DNA from: Phyto melanocephala
Taxonomy: Eukaryota > Arthropoda > Insecta > Diptera > Rhinophoridae
Assembly (NCBI GenBank): GCA_941918925.1
Contig: OW799237.1
Location: 89,749,015 to 89,813,014, forward strand
Direction: 5' to 3'
DNA: 64,000 nucleotides
Numbering within the stretch: the first letter of the stretch is position 1; each line of letters starts with the position of its first letter. Below the pieces are notes generated by a model. The model saw only the letters and a list, made by a program, of their open reading frames with translations, had not been told where the DNA came from and did not search any database. Made by a program: the position numbers and the translations under genes. This document shows, piece after piece, positions 50,316 to 61,935 of this stretch.

Positions 50316-50656
50316 GCCAGTATATGGGAAATAAAGTTTAATTAATTTATTTTTATTCTTTGAACATGTACTCATTTGCTCATTTAAATTTTTTTCGCAC
50401 ATAATTAATCAATTTTCACGTAAAAATGGAAATGTTCAAGATATCACTTAAGAGAAGAACACGAAGGGAAAACTTAACCTTGAAAGAAAATGTTGAAAGA
50501 ATTGTATTGGTATAAATAACCCAGCAAACATTATCGTTTAAGTGTTTCGGTTTATGTGTGAGAGATAAATGATCAGTTTGCTTTAGAAAATTTGTTTCAT
50601 GAATTATTATTGTTATTCTTTTCTTGACAAGTATGAACCTACAATTTCACTACCCA

Positions 50657-51070
50657 CCCAGCAAAAATTACTGCATACCCGGAAGCAGGTTTGTAAGGGA
50701 GAGACAAATGTACTCTCCTTTCCCAACCTGCTTCAGGAAGGCATGATTTTTATATGAGATGTCCCACTTGGTAGGGCTCTTTGATGCTCTAATTATTTGC
50801 TATTTTCATACATGGTTAATGCAGTAATATCATGTCTCTTTTATGTGTTTTCAATAAATATTTTAAGAACTACAGTAAAGAGAGGTTCGCTTACATTCCT
50901 GCATCCTCGTAAGCGAGAGAAGTTGCAGTAAGTTTTTTTATAAAAAATGAAACATATTTAATAGAAATTTCTGACTTCCATTTATAGCACCCTCGAATGC
51001 GCTCTAATGGTGCGCTATAAGAAGGCATGATTTTTTACTGCTTTCCGATACAAAATAAATTTTTGCTGGG
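50657..51070. mobile_element. Non-autonomous TIR element with three internal hairpins
   Basis: Ends cccagcaaaaatt and aatttttgctggg are perfect inverted repeats 414 bp apart. Inside are three separate hairpins: 50681-50733 (gaagcaggtttgtaagggag against its partner), about 50884-50920 (gttcgcttac / gtaagcgag) and about 50985-51021 (tatagcacc / ggtgcgctata). gaaggcatgatttttt-like phrases occur twice. There is no coding capacity. Confidence 0.7.
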
Positions 51071-51566
51071 CAAGTACTAGTTTTAAGTAAAATTTGCTTA
51101 GAGGCGAAAATTAAGTTTGTAAAAACTGAGGTCTGTGTAGGTTTTAATTTTTTACTATTAAAAGTTTAGAAGCTGTTTAAGCGGGTTATTTATGGAGCAT
51201 TTCCGGCTCTGAACTTGCTTATCGTGACCTATGTGGATTCTCATCCACAAAGAAGACTTAAAATATCAGCGTGTTCTTTTTCGACAAGATTTAGATTTTC
51301 CCATTCCATTAAAAACTGTTACTTTTGGAGTATATTTAGCTATCAGAACGTTAATTTAATTGGCACTCGATTGCGTAGATATTTAACCACAAGTAACCCA
51401 CATTCTTACCAAGGAAACTTATGTGCGCGATATTTTGTTCGTAGTTAATGAAATTGGGTATGCAATTAATTATTTAATTGTCTTAGATAATAGAGGCTTT
51501 GAAATCAGCGGGACTTTGCTTAAAAATTATGACTTATTTTAACATCAGTTTCTAAAGATAATATAT

Positions 51567-51712
51567 TAGACTCAGACTCTTTTGATCCCAGCGCTTCTAT
51601 TACTAAAAAACAAATCCTCTCCAGCGTAGCCAAGCTGTTTGATCCGGCCGCTTGGATCTCTTCGATTGCTATACAGAAACCTACACATGTAGAACACAAT
51701 AATTTACGAACG
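51567..51712 (+). pseudogene. BEL/Pao retrotransposon reverse-transcriptase fragment
   Basis: The plus frame reads SASITKKQILSSVAKLFDPA and continues AWISSIAIQ. This fits the BEL/Pao signature in which K..L...A..FDPLGW..P...  follows the reverse-transcriptase palm. Only about 45 codons are recognisable; no LTRs or flanking domains were found. Confidence 0.7.
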
Positions 51713-52715
51713 ACGAGATGTGATTTAGGTGTAAGATTACCTAAATTTGTAAAAACGTTTTGAATATTTCAATATCAGTATTTTGTTTAAATAAAAATAT
51801 CTCGAAAAGTGATGGAATCAAACAGATTTGGATTCAGCATGCTAAAGTCAGTTAAAATCACATAACAAAGTTTTTGCTTCCCAAATGGTTTTTTTTTGCT
51901 GACCATTGTAAGCATAATAAATACGTATTTAATGTTCTAATATCAGTACTGATAGTGAGTGAATAAGTCTTTGATCAGATTTAGATTCAGCACACAAAAG
52001 TTCATTAAAAGAACTTAACAAAAAAAATATTACTTCTCAAAGTGCGAAAATGTTTTTAGATTTTTGAATTAATTTTTTTTAATTCCTATTTTGAATTGAT
52101 TTGCTTTTACTTTTTTTTTTTTGCGTACAAATTGCAGGCACACGAGAATTTTTGATATCTTGCCGTTGTTGTTAAGGTTTGACTGCAAAAGATTTAATAA
52201 TTTTTTATATTTTTAAATATTTTAATAAATATACAGAGAATAGAATGCAGGACTGATAGACATAAAACTCATAAACCTTTTACATATAACTGAATAAATT
52301 TGACTGAGCATTTTTAATTTCCTATCACAATAAAGGAGATAACTTTATCTGCCAACTAGAGGAATTTTCTTAGAAGAAAGTTCAAATTATACCTTTAGTC
52401 CAAAATCCATGCCAAAATATTAAAAAAACAAAAAAGAAAGAACTACAATAACAGAAAAAGACTTTAGTAGTAAATTTCGTTCTCAAACACCTTTGGTAGG
52501 AAATTTAAATACAATAATCATTTGATTATCGAATTCTATTTCTTAACAGCTTGTGAGTTAAATAGATGATATTAACAACCAACATTGAAAACCCGAGTGC
52601 TGATGAATATACTGTAGCTGGTTTCGAAAATGCATTCCACTCGGCTAATATCGGTAAAAAAACTTACTTTTTCAGTGCATTCTTTTTTTATCACAAATAA
52701 AATGTAATATCTTAG
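51713..52715. other. AT-rich, nothing recognised
   Basis: Possibly degraded BEL/Pao sequence; no motif visible. Confidence 0.4.
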
Positions 52716-52821
52716 GGCCATATTCATAAATAATATTTTAGGTTTATTAAAGGCTTATTTGACAGATGTTGTAGAGAAATTTGTCTTCAATAAACCTAAA
52801 ATATTTTTTATAAATACGGCC
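52716..52821. mobile_element. Short foldback MITE, copy 2
   Basis: The left arm ggccatattcataaataata and following ttttaggttta pair with the right arm taaacctaaaatattttt plus tataaatacggcc. The centre matches copy 1 at 5519-5632. Confidence 0.75.
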
Positions 52822-53946
52822 TTTAATAATTAAAACAATTTTAAAGGAAAAAAAATTATATGAACTTGCAAGTCAGTATCAAAAATCTATTAAAAATATT
52901 GTAATACAACCTTAAAAAAGAAGTTCGAATATTTAAAATATTAAATAAAATTTTTTAAAACTTAATTACCAACAAATATAGTTTTAACCTAATATAATTT
53001 TCAATACATTAGACTTGGTTAAAATATAAATAATTTTTTCTTCATATTTTTAAACAGCCCTCGTAATATTCACAAGTTGTACCTAAGCATGAAACAAAAA
53101 GTTGCAAACAGTACGATATTTGAGCAGGGTACTTGGGTCTAGAACTTGCTGTTTCCTTTTGCTTTGTAATAGTAGATCATTAATTTATCGAATATCTACA
53201 AAAACAAAAAAAATTTTGAAATTATTTTCAATGAATATGCTTGCATTAACAAATGCTGCCTACATTATGATTTCCTTCCTTAATAAAAAAATTTTCAAAG
53301 AACAATTTTGTGTTTATTTTTATCCCTTTTGTTTTTTACAATGTTATAAACTTCCCATAGGACTTAACGTGCACTCAACCAAACATAATTGGTGGACGAT
53401 TAAGGCGGAAGGGCCACTTACAGCAAAAAAACAAGAACAAAAAAAAAACGGAAAAACCTAAGATAACTTGAATATATCGATACCACTTGTTGTTATTACG
53501 AAAAAAAAACACCCAATACGCAATGATGTGCACGGGCTAGTAAAAGTTAAATAAAACCACAATAAAGTAGGTCGATTGGTTGGTTTTAAATGTTTAAAGT
53601 TACTTCTTGTTTTGTATTCCTAAAGGGTAAGTAACGCACTCACTCCGGAATTTATTTTTTTTTGTTTTATCGCATGCACAGCCAGCGAAAAGTTTTTGAG
53701 TTTCAAACGATTCATAGAAATAGAAGAATGTTACCAACATTACAAGTATAAAAATTTAAACACAAATCCTACTAGTATTTATTTAAGTAAAAATTATTTT
53801 CATATCATTAGTTTAAACATTGAAATAATTTAAGTATTTTCAAATCGTTTTGTTTTTATAAGAAGATCTATATGATGGTATTTCAGTTTCTTTGATCTGC
53901 TGCAAATGGCTTTAGTTCGTTCTTATATTTATTTATTGTTCAGGTT
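52822..53946. other. No gene recognised
   Basis: A 119-codon frame at 53102-53461 has no motif or plausible start context and is treated as chance. Confidence 0.45.
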
Positions 53947-54256
53947 TTAACCCTTCTATTTGTGAGAAGGTCCCTGGGGACCTTTTAAATTTTCAAACTT
54001 ACATCTCCTTTATATCGTATGGGTTCAATAATCGAGGCATATATGTATTCTAATAAAAAAAAGTGTGCTTAATCGATCCAAGCTAGTTTACAAGCGATAC
54101 GGCCAATAATTTACATTTTATTGAGGTTTAATTGTATTTAGTCCGTAGATTAGTAAAAAGGTCCCTGCGGACCTTGTACTTTTATTAGAAGAAATCAAAT
54201 CATAAAACGTTTATAAATTAAAGAGTGTACAATGTCGCGATTTACTTTTTTTACCG

Positions 54257-55282
54257 TGTCGCCATCATATCAGCGAATTGTTTATTAAAGCTGTGTTTGA
54301 TTTAAATTTCGGAATAACATCAGCACCAGAAGTCACTCTCTTTAATCGTTTTTCAAAAGACGGAAAAATATGAATATCAATACTTTCAAGAGTGGAGTAT
54401 TGGATGAAGCAGTGCAAAAAAACTTAACAGCAGCCGAAATAGAGACGCACAAGAACTTTTGTCTTGAGGCGTTGAAATCTCATTATGTGCGAGCCGATTA
54501 TAAGGAGTTGTTGCAACTTTCGCTAATTTTTCTTGGTAAGGAAGTACCAAATTTTACGCAGTTGCGTTTGCCTGGCGCAACAATTCATGCAAGGTTTATG
54601 TCCAAAGCTATATACTGCTATAAGATTTTTTTGCTTCGCGAACAATTCAAGATGACATCCTCCGAGCTGAAAGGCATTCGAAACATTTGCATTTTCTTGA
54701 TGCGTTAACGCTGTATCTGCACCGCGTCAAGATTTACAATTTATTAAAGACGTTATTTCATATTTCGATCTAAATGTTTCAAATGCCTTATTGTCAAAAT
54801 TCAAAAACCATTTATGGTATTTATCGAAAGAGGCGGTGGCTCTTGGATTTTTCGATGAAACTATATCTATTGAAGTGAAGCGGAAAATGGTTGAAGCTCT
54901 TGGCAATCATGTTGACGAAAATGACAAAGTTATTCCAAAAAGATTAAACTTAACGCTGGAACAAGTGAAATCGTTTGAAAATAAGGATTTAAGTTCTTTC
55001 GTTACTCCTCGCACCAAGCGTTTTTTTCATCGTTTAGAAATCTATGTGACATTTTTTGAATTGGATCCATCGATTTGGAAGGACGAAGAAGAATACTGCA
55101 CCGCAAAACGAATATGCCAACACTTAACCGTTGTAAATGACCCGGCAGAAAGAGCAATAAAACTAATAACAGATTTCAATCGGGCATTGACATACGACGA
55201 AGAGGATAAGCAGTATTTGCTTCAAGTTGTGGAGCACTACAGAAAAAACTTTTCATCCCACAATAAATCTTCATTAGTATAA
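54257..55282 (+). pseudogene. Broken gene of an uncharacterised transposon-associated protein family
   Basis: Three pieces in shifting frames: 54257-54369 (starting CRHHISELF and ending at a TGA), 54370-54708, and about 54725-55282. The last 163 residues are well kept and include HLWYLSKEAVALGFFD, VVNDPAERAIKLI and DEEDKQYLLQVVEHYRK. These match, as I remember it, a widespread family of uncharacterised animal proteins tied to repeats; the His-rich start and overall shape hint at an RNase H-like transposase. I cannot give a family name. The base composition is closer to coding than its surroundings. An A-rich stretch follows the stop. It is probably the 3' part of a second transposon nested in the piggyBac element, or a captured passenger. 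Confidence 0.6.
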
Positions 55283-55723
55283 TATTATCAGCAATAAAAA
55301 AAAATTAAAAAAAAATAAAAAAAAATATTAAAAAATAAATTTTTTTTTTGGACCTTGGTTTTTGGGTATTCCGGGCAAGATTATCTGTAGTTTATCAGCA
55401 GACTATTGCGGCTCGGTGGAAAGGTAATAATTAAAGGTATCGAAAAAATTCAGTTGGGAACATAAAGTCAGATTTTTTTTGTTATTTACATACAAACAGG
55501 AACAAAAATAGTGACAAATGGGTAATGTAATAAAAGTTTGGGCTCAACCCGGAGGTACTCGGAATTAAAAAAAAAAAAAATATGCATAATTATTGTTATC
55601 TCCAACCTCATATTTTTCAGTGCGAAAACTTTTGGATTTAACATTTTTAATTTTTTCTATATAACGCTATGGCCAGTCTAGTGTACATCAGGTGTGAAAT
55701 TGTGAATAAATTCATAAAGAAAA

Positions 55724-56900
55724 ATGGCCGATTCAAATTTGGATGTTGCGAAAATGGTGATAAGTCGCAGTATACGCTACCAACAAATGACTGAGGAGGA
55801 GAGACGTTTTATCTATGATAGATTCGCAGAATTTATGAATAACGAGGAGATCTAAAATGCTGATGATGATGATGTTGCATTTTACTTCGAGGTTGAATAT
55901 AATGACGACCCCATATATCAGTCAAACATTGACGTTGATGAGTCGGAAGTCGAAACTGAACCGCATGTGGAAATCAATGTGAAGATAGATGATGATGACA
56001 AAGATAAAGATGAATTAGAAACTGCTTTTGCCCCTACAGGAAACTCTGACAGCTATTTAATATCTATAAATGGAACGAAATGGAGAATAGTTGCTCCACC
56101 GAACAACCACATTCGTGCTCACAACGTGGTCGACTATATAAGAAATAAATCAGGGTCAGTAAAAGACATATATAACCTTACACCATATTCCGCACGCTCA
56201 TAACCCGAGATATGGCGTACAATATCATAAGGGAATCTAATCGAAAAGCCAGGGAAGTAACAAATGTGTGGAATTCGGCAAATCCTACAAAAAAAATGAA
56301 TGTAAAGCAATAACTCTAAAAGAGTTCGATGAATTTTTCGTTATCATTTTATATGCTGGGCTATCTAAGTCGAATAATGAGCCTGCTAAGGAACTTTGGG
56401 GAGAAACCCATGCTCCAATATACAGAGCTGCATTATTATACGATAGATTTATGTTCATCAATTCATTCGATTCGATAATGTAAATACGCAACAGGAACGA
56501 CTAATCAACAGTAAAACTGCTGCTATTAATGATGTTTGGCAAATGTTGTAGGAAAACTTGGCAGCAGCTTACATTCCGCAAGGTTCGCTGACCGTGGATG
56601 AGCAACTATTTCCATATAGACGTTGCACACGGTATTTACAAAACATACCGTCTAAATTAGTCAAGTATGGAATAAAGGTATGGTGGCTGTGCAACTCAAA
56701 TTTTTTTTATCCCCTAAAAGAAATGATTTACTCTGGAAAGTTGCCTGGTAAATAGCGTGAGGTAAATCACGGAAAAATGTCGTGAATCAATTAGTAGGAA
56801 GATATGTTAATGTAAATACAATTAATTATGAAGGCGATGTATCACTGCGTTGATATGTTCCGAAAAAGAATATGGTAGTAATTTTGCTGTAGACAATGCA
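55724..56900 (+). pseudogene. piggyBac-like transposase pseudogene
   Basis: The ATG at 55724 opens a frame that reads MADSNLDVAKMVIS, hits TAA at 55853, continues in the same frame through an acidic stretch (IDDDDKDKDELE, about 55985-56020) to a stop at 56201, and then shifts. Catalytic-domain pieces follow: LWGETHAPIYRAALLYDRFM (about 56395-56455), SLTVDEQLFPYRRCTRYL with the first DDD aspartate (about 56585-56640), and KYGIKVWWLCNSNFFYP (about 56668-56718). The other two aspartates and the cysteine-rich C-terminus are missing. Intact family members are about 600 residues, so this one is internally deleted as well as mutated. Confidence 0.8.
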
Positions 56901-57049
56901 CTTGCTTTATATAATTTAAAATCACAATAAAAATCATCAAAACACCTCTCTAATTAAGCAAAATACCTCACAATTTGTTATAGGTCCCCGCGGACCTTTT
57001 CACTATATTAAGGCTAACGGGAGACTTACTAATCGGAGGGTTAATATCC

Positions 57050-58030
57050 AGTTGTCAGCGCAAGGCACGGTATGCTGGTCCCCTCCCTTGGCTTCCTTGT
57101 GGATTCCAATCAATTATGTTCTTAGTTGTGTGGGTTTCTGCTCTCTGCAAATCTTATGCAATCCATCTCCACCTCCATTTCCGTCTTCTTATTTCAATTT
57201 AAATTGGAGTCTTCCCCGTTTTTTACCTAGAATTGAGCATTGCAAATTGCAGGTGGCCAGAAAATGTATGAGATTTGTTTGAGGCATCAATTGAAAAAAA
57301 CCTGGATTGTTCTGAGATCGCATTGAGCTGCATTCCATAACTTTAATCCATGCAAAACAACTGAATTCGTACTGCTGTTAAAATATTTAGATTGATGTGA
57401 CGTAAGATGTGCTTTAAATTCTACGCTCGTTGTAGTAGGCCATAGGCTTGTCGGTTCTCAACATCTTCTGTTTAATCTTGGTTTGTTGCTATTGTGCTAT
57501 ACAAATAGCAAAAAGACTGTACATTTTTAAACTGTTGCAGTTAAAATTTATTCTTTTAGCCTAGCTTATGTTTAACTTGAGACCGTTTAGTGTTGCTTTG
57601 GATTCCATTTGCGTAAACTTTAACAGCATGTCATCATAATTGTGTGACAACAAATATATCTTGTCCAAGTAGTCCAGATCGGGGAGACGAGCGTTTAAAT
57701 GCCATATTATATCTGTTGTTGTTTATGCTATTTTCGCTATGATGTTATCACTCACACACACACACACACACATACATTAAAAATCAAAAATGATAGCGGA
57801 CATCCTTGGCGAACTCCAACGTTGAGATTTAAAGAGCCGCTAGTTGTGTCGTCATGTGCGGTGTTGCTAACTGCATTTTTATACAGGGAGGCAATGAGCA
57901 ATACTAATTTAACCGGTATTCCTTTGCAGTAATATTCAATATGATGCAGTAGGTTTAGGCGTTGCCGACATCTTGATTTGCAATCACGTTATTTACTATA
58001 CTTTAGAGAGTGATGTCTCTTTATTTCCTG
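57050..58030 (-). pseudogene. LINE reverse transcriptase with destroyed active site
   Basis: Read on the minus strand: NVGVRQGCPLSF (about 57830-57790), the conserved reverse-transcriptase turn before the catalytic strand; a (CA)n tract at 57751-57772 interrupting the gene; then LPDLDYLDKIYLLSHNYDDM (about 57690-57625), where the catalytic YADD has become YLDK; and finally IIDWNPQGS (about 57115-57085), the usual C-terminal phrase of endonuclease/reverse-transcriptase LINEs of RTE-like type. Frameshifts occur between pieces. The piggyBac element stops immediately beyond its 3' end. Confidence 0.7.
57751..57772. repeat. (CA)n microsatellite inside the LINE remnant
   Basis: About eleven CA units within the reverse-transcriptase pseudogene. 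Confidence 0.9.
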
Positions 58031-58642
58031 CACTCAGTCAGATAATTTTTCTTTGGAATCTTGATTCTACTTATCATTTAGACTACCAATGGCCCAAAAT
58101 TCATAAATAATTGGGCGTATGAGTTAAGCACTTGCGACTGGATCTACTTTTAGTAGGTCAGGCGATATACTATCGACTTCATGAGCATTATTGTTCTTTA
58201 GATTTTTAATCGTTCTTTCAAAGAACTTTAAAAAAATAAAATACAACAAATTGAATGTCTAATAATAGAACTGTTTTGCTATTAAATTTCATTTAGTATT
58301 TAAAAATAGTTTCTTACACATGGAATTCGCGACATTTACTGGTAACATTTTTTTTAGCATACACAGTCTTATTTCAAAAATATTTGACTAAACGTTAAAT
58401 CTCTGCTCGCTTATCAGTATAAATCAAATATTTTAGGTACTGCCACATATCAGGAATGGCGTGGCCAATTAACAGGTCCTTTCTTGAGATAATTTGGCCA
58501 CTTAACATATCGCTTAACAAAGTGATCCGAATACCCTTCGAATGATTTTCACTGAAATGAATCATGAAACATGACGAATCATTAACCTGTAGCGTTCATC
58601 AATCACAGTAATCGTTTCAATCGTTTCGGTTTAAAAATATAA

Positions 58643-59658
58643 GTAAGAGTGCTTTATTTGGCTATGCCGAATCTGATAATACCTTTTACCATCATGTAGA
58701 TGGGTATAATCTCACATCGTAGCTTAAACTATATTTCATGTTATACGCCATTTTGCTTTGTTATTTCCGACGCCAGCCTTGATTTTGAATTTTTACATTG
58801 TTAACTGTATTCTAGTAGTCAAGCCCTTTCATTTGATACCCATATTGATGGGGTTAAAAAAATTTGTTTCGCCATTTTGTTTTAGACGCCATCTTGAATT
58901 TTACATTTTTTAATAATTTACTGTATTCTGCTGGTCAAGCCCTTTCATTAGATACCAATATTAAGGGGGTTCAAGGAGTCACATTTTAAAATACCAAAAT
59001 AAACCCTTACATAAATTTATTGTCCGCCATTTTGTAGTGGCGGCCAACATCAATTTTAATTTCTTTACTGTGCTTATATTACGCTAGTCAAGTCCTTTTA
59101 GATGCTACCAATATTGACTCTCTCGGTTGTCTAGAAGCTGAAAAAAATTGATTTTCGTTTGTAAGTTTTTGGTATATGTATTTAAAAAAAAATGTTTGCC
59201 TATAACTTTACTGATTAGAGCCCGCTTTATCCAAAATTTTTCACGAATATCTCAAAAGCCATATTATATCTACAAATAGTAGTAAAGGTACCTATAAATT
59301 ATTCTATGGCTGAAAAATTTTAATTTTGATGGTAAAAATATGAGAAAAAACAGATGCAGTCATGTTAATTTGTTCATATCTTAGAAAGTTAAGGGGCAAT
59401 TGTGCTAGAGATTCATTCCCGGATATCTCCAAAAGATTGATACTATACGCAGATCTGAGGACCATATGGTTGCTTTTAAAAGCTGATTTAAACCAACACA
59501 CGGACAGACGGACAAGATTGAATCGACTCCCCTATTCATAAGCTTTCAGAAAATATATACTTTATGGGGTCGAAAATAAAAATTATAGAAATTACAAACG
59601 GAATGATAAAGCTATATACCTATATACTCTTGTGCACCACACGTGAAGGGAATAAAAA
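58643..59658 (-). repeat. Dispersed fly repeat, full copy with internal tandem phrases
   Basis: It starts taagagtgctttatttggct and ends gtgcaccacacgtgaaggga, the complement of the ends at 42825-44490. Inside, the phrase gacgccatcttgaatttt, then ttactgtattctgctggtca, then agccctttcattagatacca recurs about every 120-150 bp (58751, 58873 and 59029 are unit starts). Confidence 0.7.
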
Positions 59659-59689
59659 ATGAGCCATTGACACCTTTTGACATAAAAAT

Positions 59690-59880
59690 AAATTTTTGGT
59701 GATTGAATGGAGTCTAAAAACTTTTAAGAGAATTTTGGTCGCTTTGAAAATTACAACTCTGCCTTTCTGCGTACTCGTTAAGCCAGCAATCAGCCTCATT
59801 GTTTAGGATGATTTGATGATAAAAATCTAATTCGTTTTCTTAGTCCGTTTACTGAACACGCGAATCATTTTATGGGTTTC
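59690..59880 (-). pseudogene. Mariner-superfamily transposase fragment, copy G
   Basis: The minus strand reads FYHQIILNNEADCWLNEYAE (about 59830-59770), resembling the FSDEA..WLNGYVN first catalytic region, with the aspartate replaced by asparagine. Only this segment remains. Confidence 0.5.
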
Positions 59881-61699
59881 TGGTTGCACTAGTTGGATCT
59901 TTTAACTTTGTTTAACTTATGCTTTTCAACAAATATTAAAAACCCTTAAGTCTTTATTTATCACCCAAATAAACTTTGGTCTCTGGCTAACCAACTGACC
60001 TTTTACAAAACACAACAAAAAAAACCTTAATTGCTTCAATTTCTCTAGATTTGCTACACTTCTACTAAAACTTAACAAAAATCATCGATTATTGAGTGTT
60101 TTTCTCTTGACGAGTACCAGAATATGTGTATGTGTGTATGTATGTAGTTGTTGCTACTGAAATCTCAGTTAATATTTATTTTATAAACTTTAAAAGCTAT
60201 AATGTCAATTGCCATTTGTGGTTCTAAAACACAAAACAACGCAAAACAAAAAGGAGAAGTATTTTTATTATAAAAACAGCAATAAACATTTTAAAACAAA
60301 GCAAACAAGAGTTTTCCTTTCCTGGAATTTTTCATTTCCCGGAGAGAGAGGGATTGATTTATTAATTTCATTCATTTCATTTATACAATTTTAAAAGACC
60401 CCACCAAAATAGTCTGAATGTGTCAAATCTTACGATCTTGTTGGCCAATTCGCTTGTCCTTAACGACAAATAATGCAATTTTTTTAAATTTTTCTTACTA
60501 AACACCTATTGTTTCCCTTATAACATTATATATTTCCTACTTATAAAACATAAACTTTCCATTACAAGAAGCTTCTGATCATCTCCCTGAAGCCATTTTC
60601 ATTATTATTGGACACTCCTTAGCTACAAAATACTTAAAAACAATACACGTTGTTTTTATATAAGTAGTTTTAGTTGTAGCTCTAGTACATCGTCTTACAA
60701 TTAAGGCATTAAATATATAAAATGAATGCATTTATATATTAATCAGGTGATTTTATTAGGGCGATGATTTTTGGGAATTTTTATCCATATATGTGTAATT
60801 CGACATTACCCTAAACTAAGTATTAAAGATAAGTTTTTTGCATAATATATAAATCTCATAAATTCGCTTCATAATCAGTTGTGCATTTGAGGTTACCTTA
60901 TTAGATGTATAAATATGTTAAATAAAAGATATTCTTCAAGAATTGATTGAGCTTATAGTATAGGAGCTATAGTAAAAACAAAATTTCGCAAATTCTTGTA
61001 AAAATTTCCCGGGAAATATTGAACGGAAAACCCTAAACTTAACCAGCAACATATGAAAGAAGAAAAAATTGAACCACAGAAAACAACAAGCAATAAAAAA
61101 TGTATAAAAAATAAAAATTGTTTATTTCTTTGTATGCAAGTCCAAACATCTATTAGAAACTACAGTTCTATACAAGTATGCATCAGAGATTGACATTGTA
61201 CAAGTAAGCACAAATTCATTTTAATCAAATTTACTCAAATTGGTGGTTTTTCCTTAGATAATCAAGTTTTCACATATTTTCTACATCTAGTACGTACTTT
61301 CGATTGCTTATGTTCAGTGAAAAGAATGAAAAAATCAACCCAATAAAAAGTAAAATGTATCACGTTTGAAAGTGGATCAAAACAGTAAACGGTGAGAGAA
61401 TGAAGTAAGAATAGGAATTATAGGAATTAGACGATTTGGTGAGAATATAAAAAATTTTTTCAAATGGCATTGAATATGCCATTCTCTGGTATGTATTTGT
61501 ATGCCACTAATAAATAGACAGTAGGTAGAAAAATCTGAAAACATTTCCATTTAGTTAGATTAGCAATTTAACCCAGTCAGCAATATTTATTTTAATCGAT
61601 TATTTTTTATTAACTGTATAAATTATCCTGCTGCTATTAAAATAAAAATGTTTCACCTGCACACAAAGAAAAAATAATGTTGTGGTAAAAAATTTATGA
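59881..61699. other. AT-rich, nothing recognised
   Basis: No motif-bearing frame or repeat boundary that I can support. Confidence 0.5.
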
Positions 61700-61935
61700 C
61701 GAACGAAAAATTTCTAGAAATGCATAAGTTAATAAGCCAGCGGCTTCGCTAGAACAAGTTCGATGTATTCCTTGAATTCAAGGCCAACGTTTTAAAGAAG
61801 TTCGAGTGCTGCAACCATAGATTTTGAAAGATGCTATGAAAAATGCTCTAAAACGAGCCCATCATTGCGCAGCTATAAACGAAAAAGTTATAACATTTTC
61901 AAGCTCTGACTTTTGGCGCACCCTGTAACAAAGGA
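61700..61935 (+). pseudogene. Mariner-superfamily 3' end fragment, copy H
   Basis: Plus-strand codons at about 61830-61930 give KNALKRAHHCAAINEKVITF, resembling the C-terminal end of the transposase, and run into ttttggcgcaccctgta, a terminal-repeat-like string also found near 4430. Confidence 0.5.

Larger units (their letters stand above)
53951..57040 (+). mobile_element. piggyBac-like element in TTAA, carrying a foreign gene
   Basis: TTAA stands on both sides (53947-53950 and 57041-57044). The ends cccttctatttg and, on the complement, ccctccgattag are short inverted repeats. Subterminal palindromes aaggtccctggggacctt (53967-53984), aaggtccctgcggacctt (54158-54175) and aggtccccgcggacct (56982-56997) support the assignment. 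It contains a broken transposase gene (55724-56900) and, upstream, an unrelated broken gene (54257-55282). Confidence 0.85.

Noticed and set aside
53102..53461. 119-codon frame as a gene
   Set aside because: No recognisable domain; the C-terminal Lys/Gln run is from an A-rich tract, and the frame has no plausible start.
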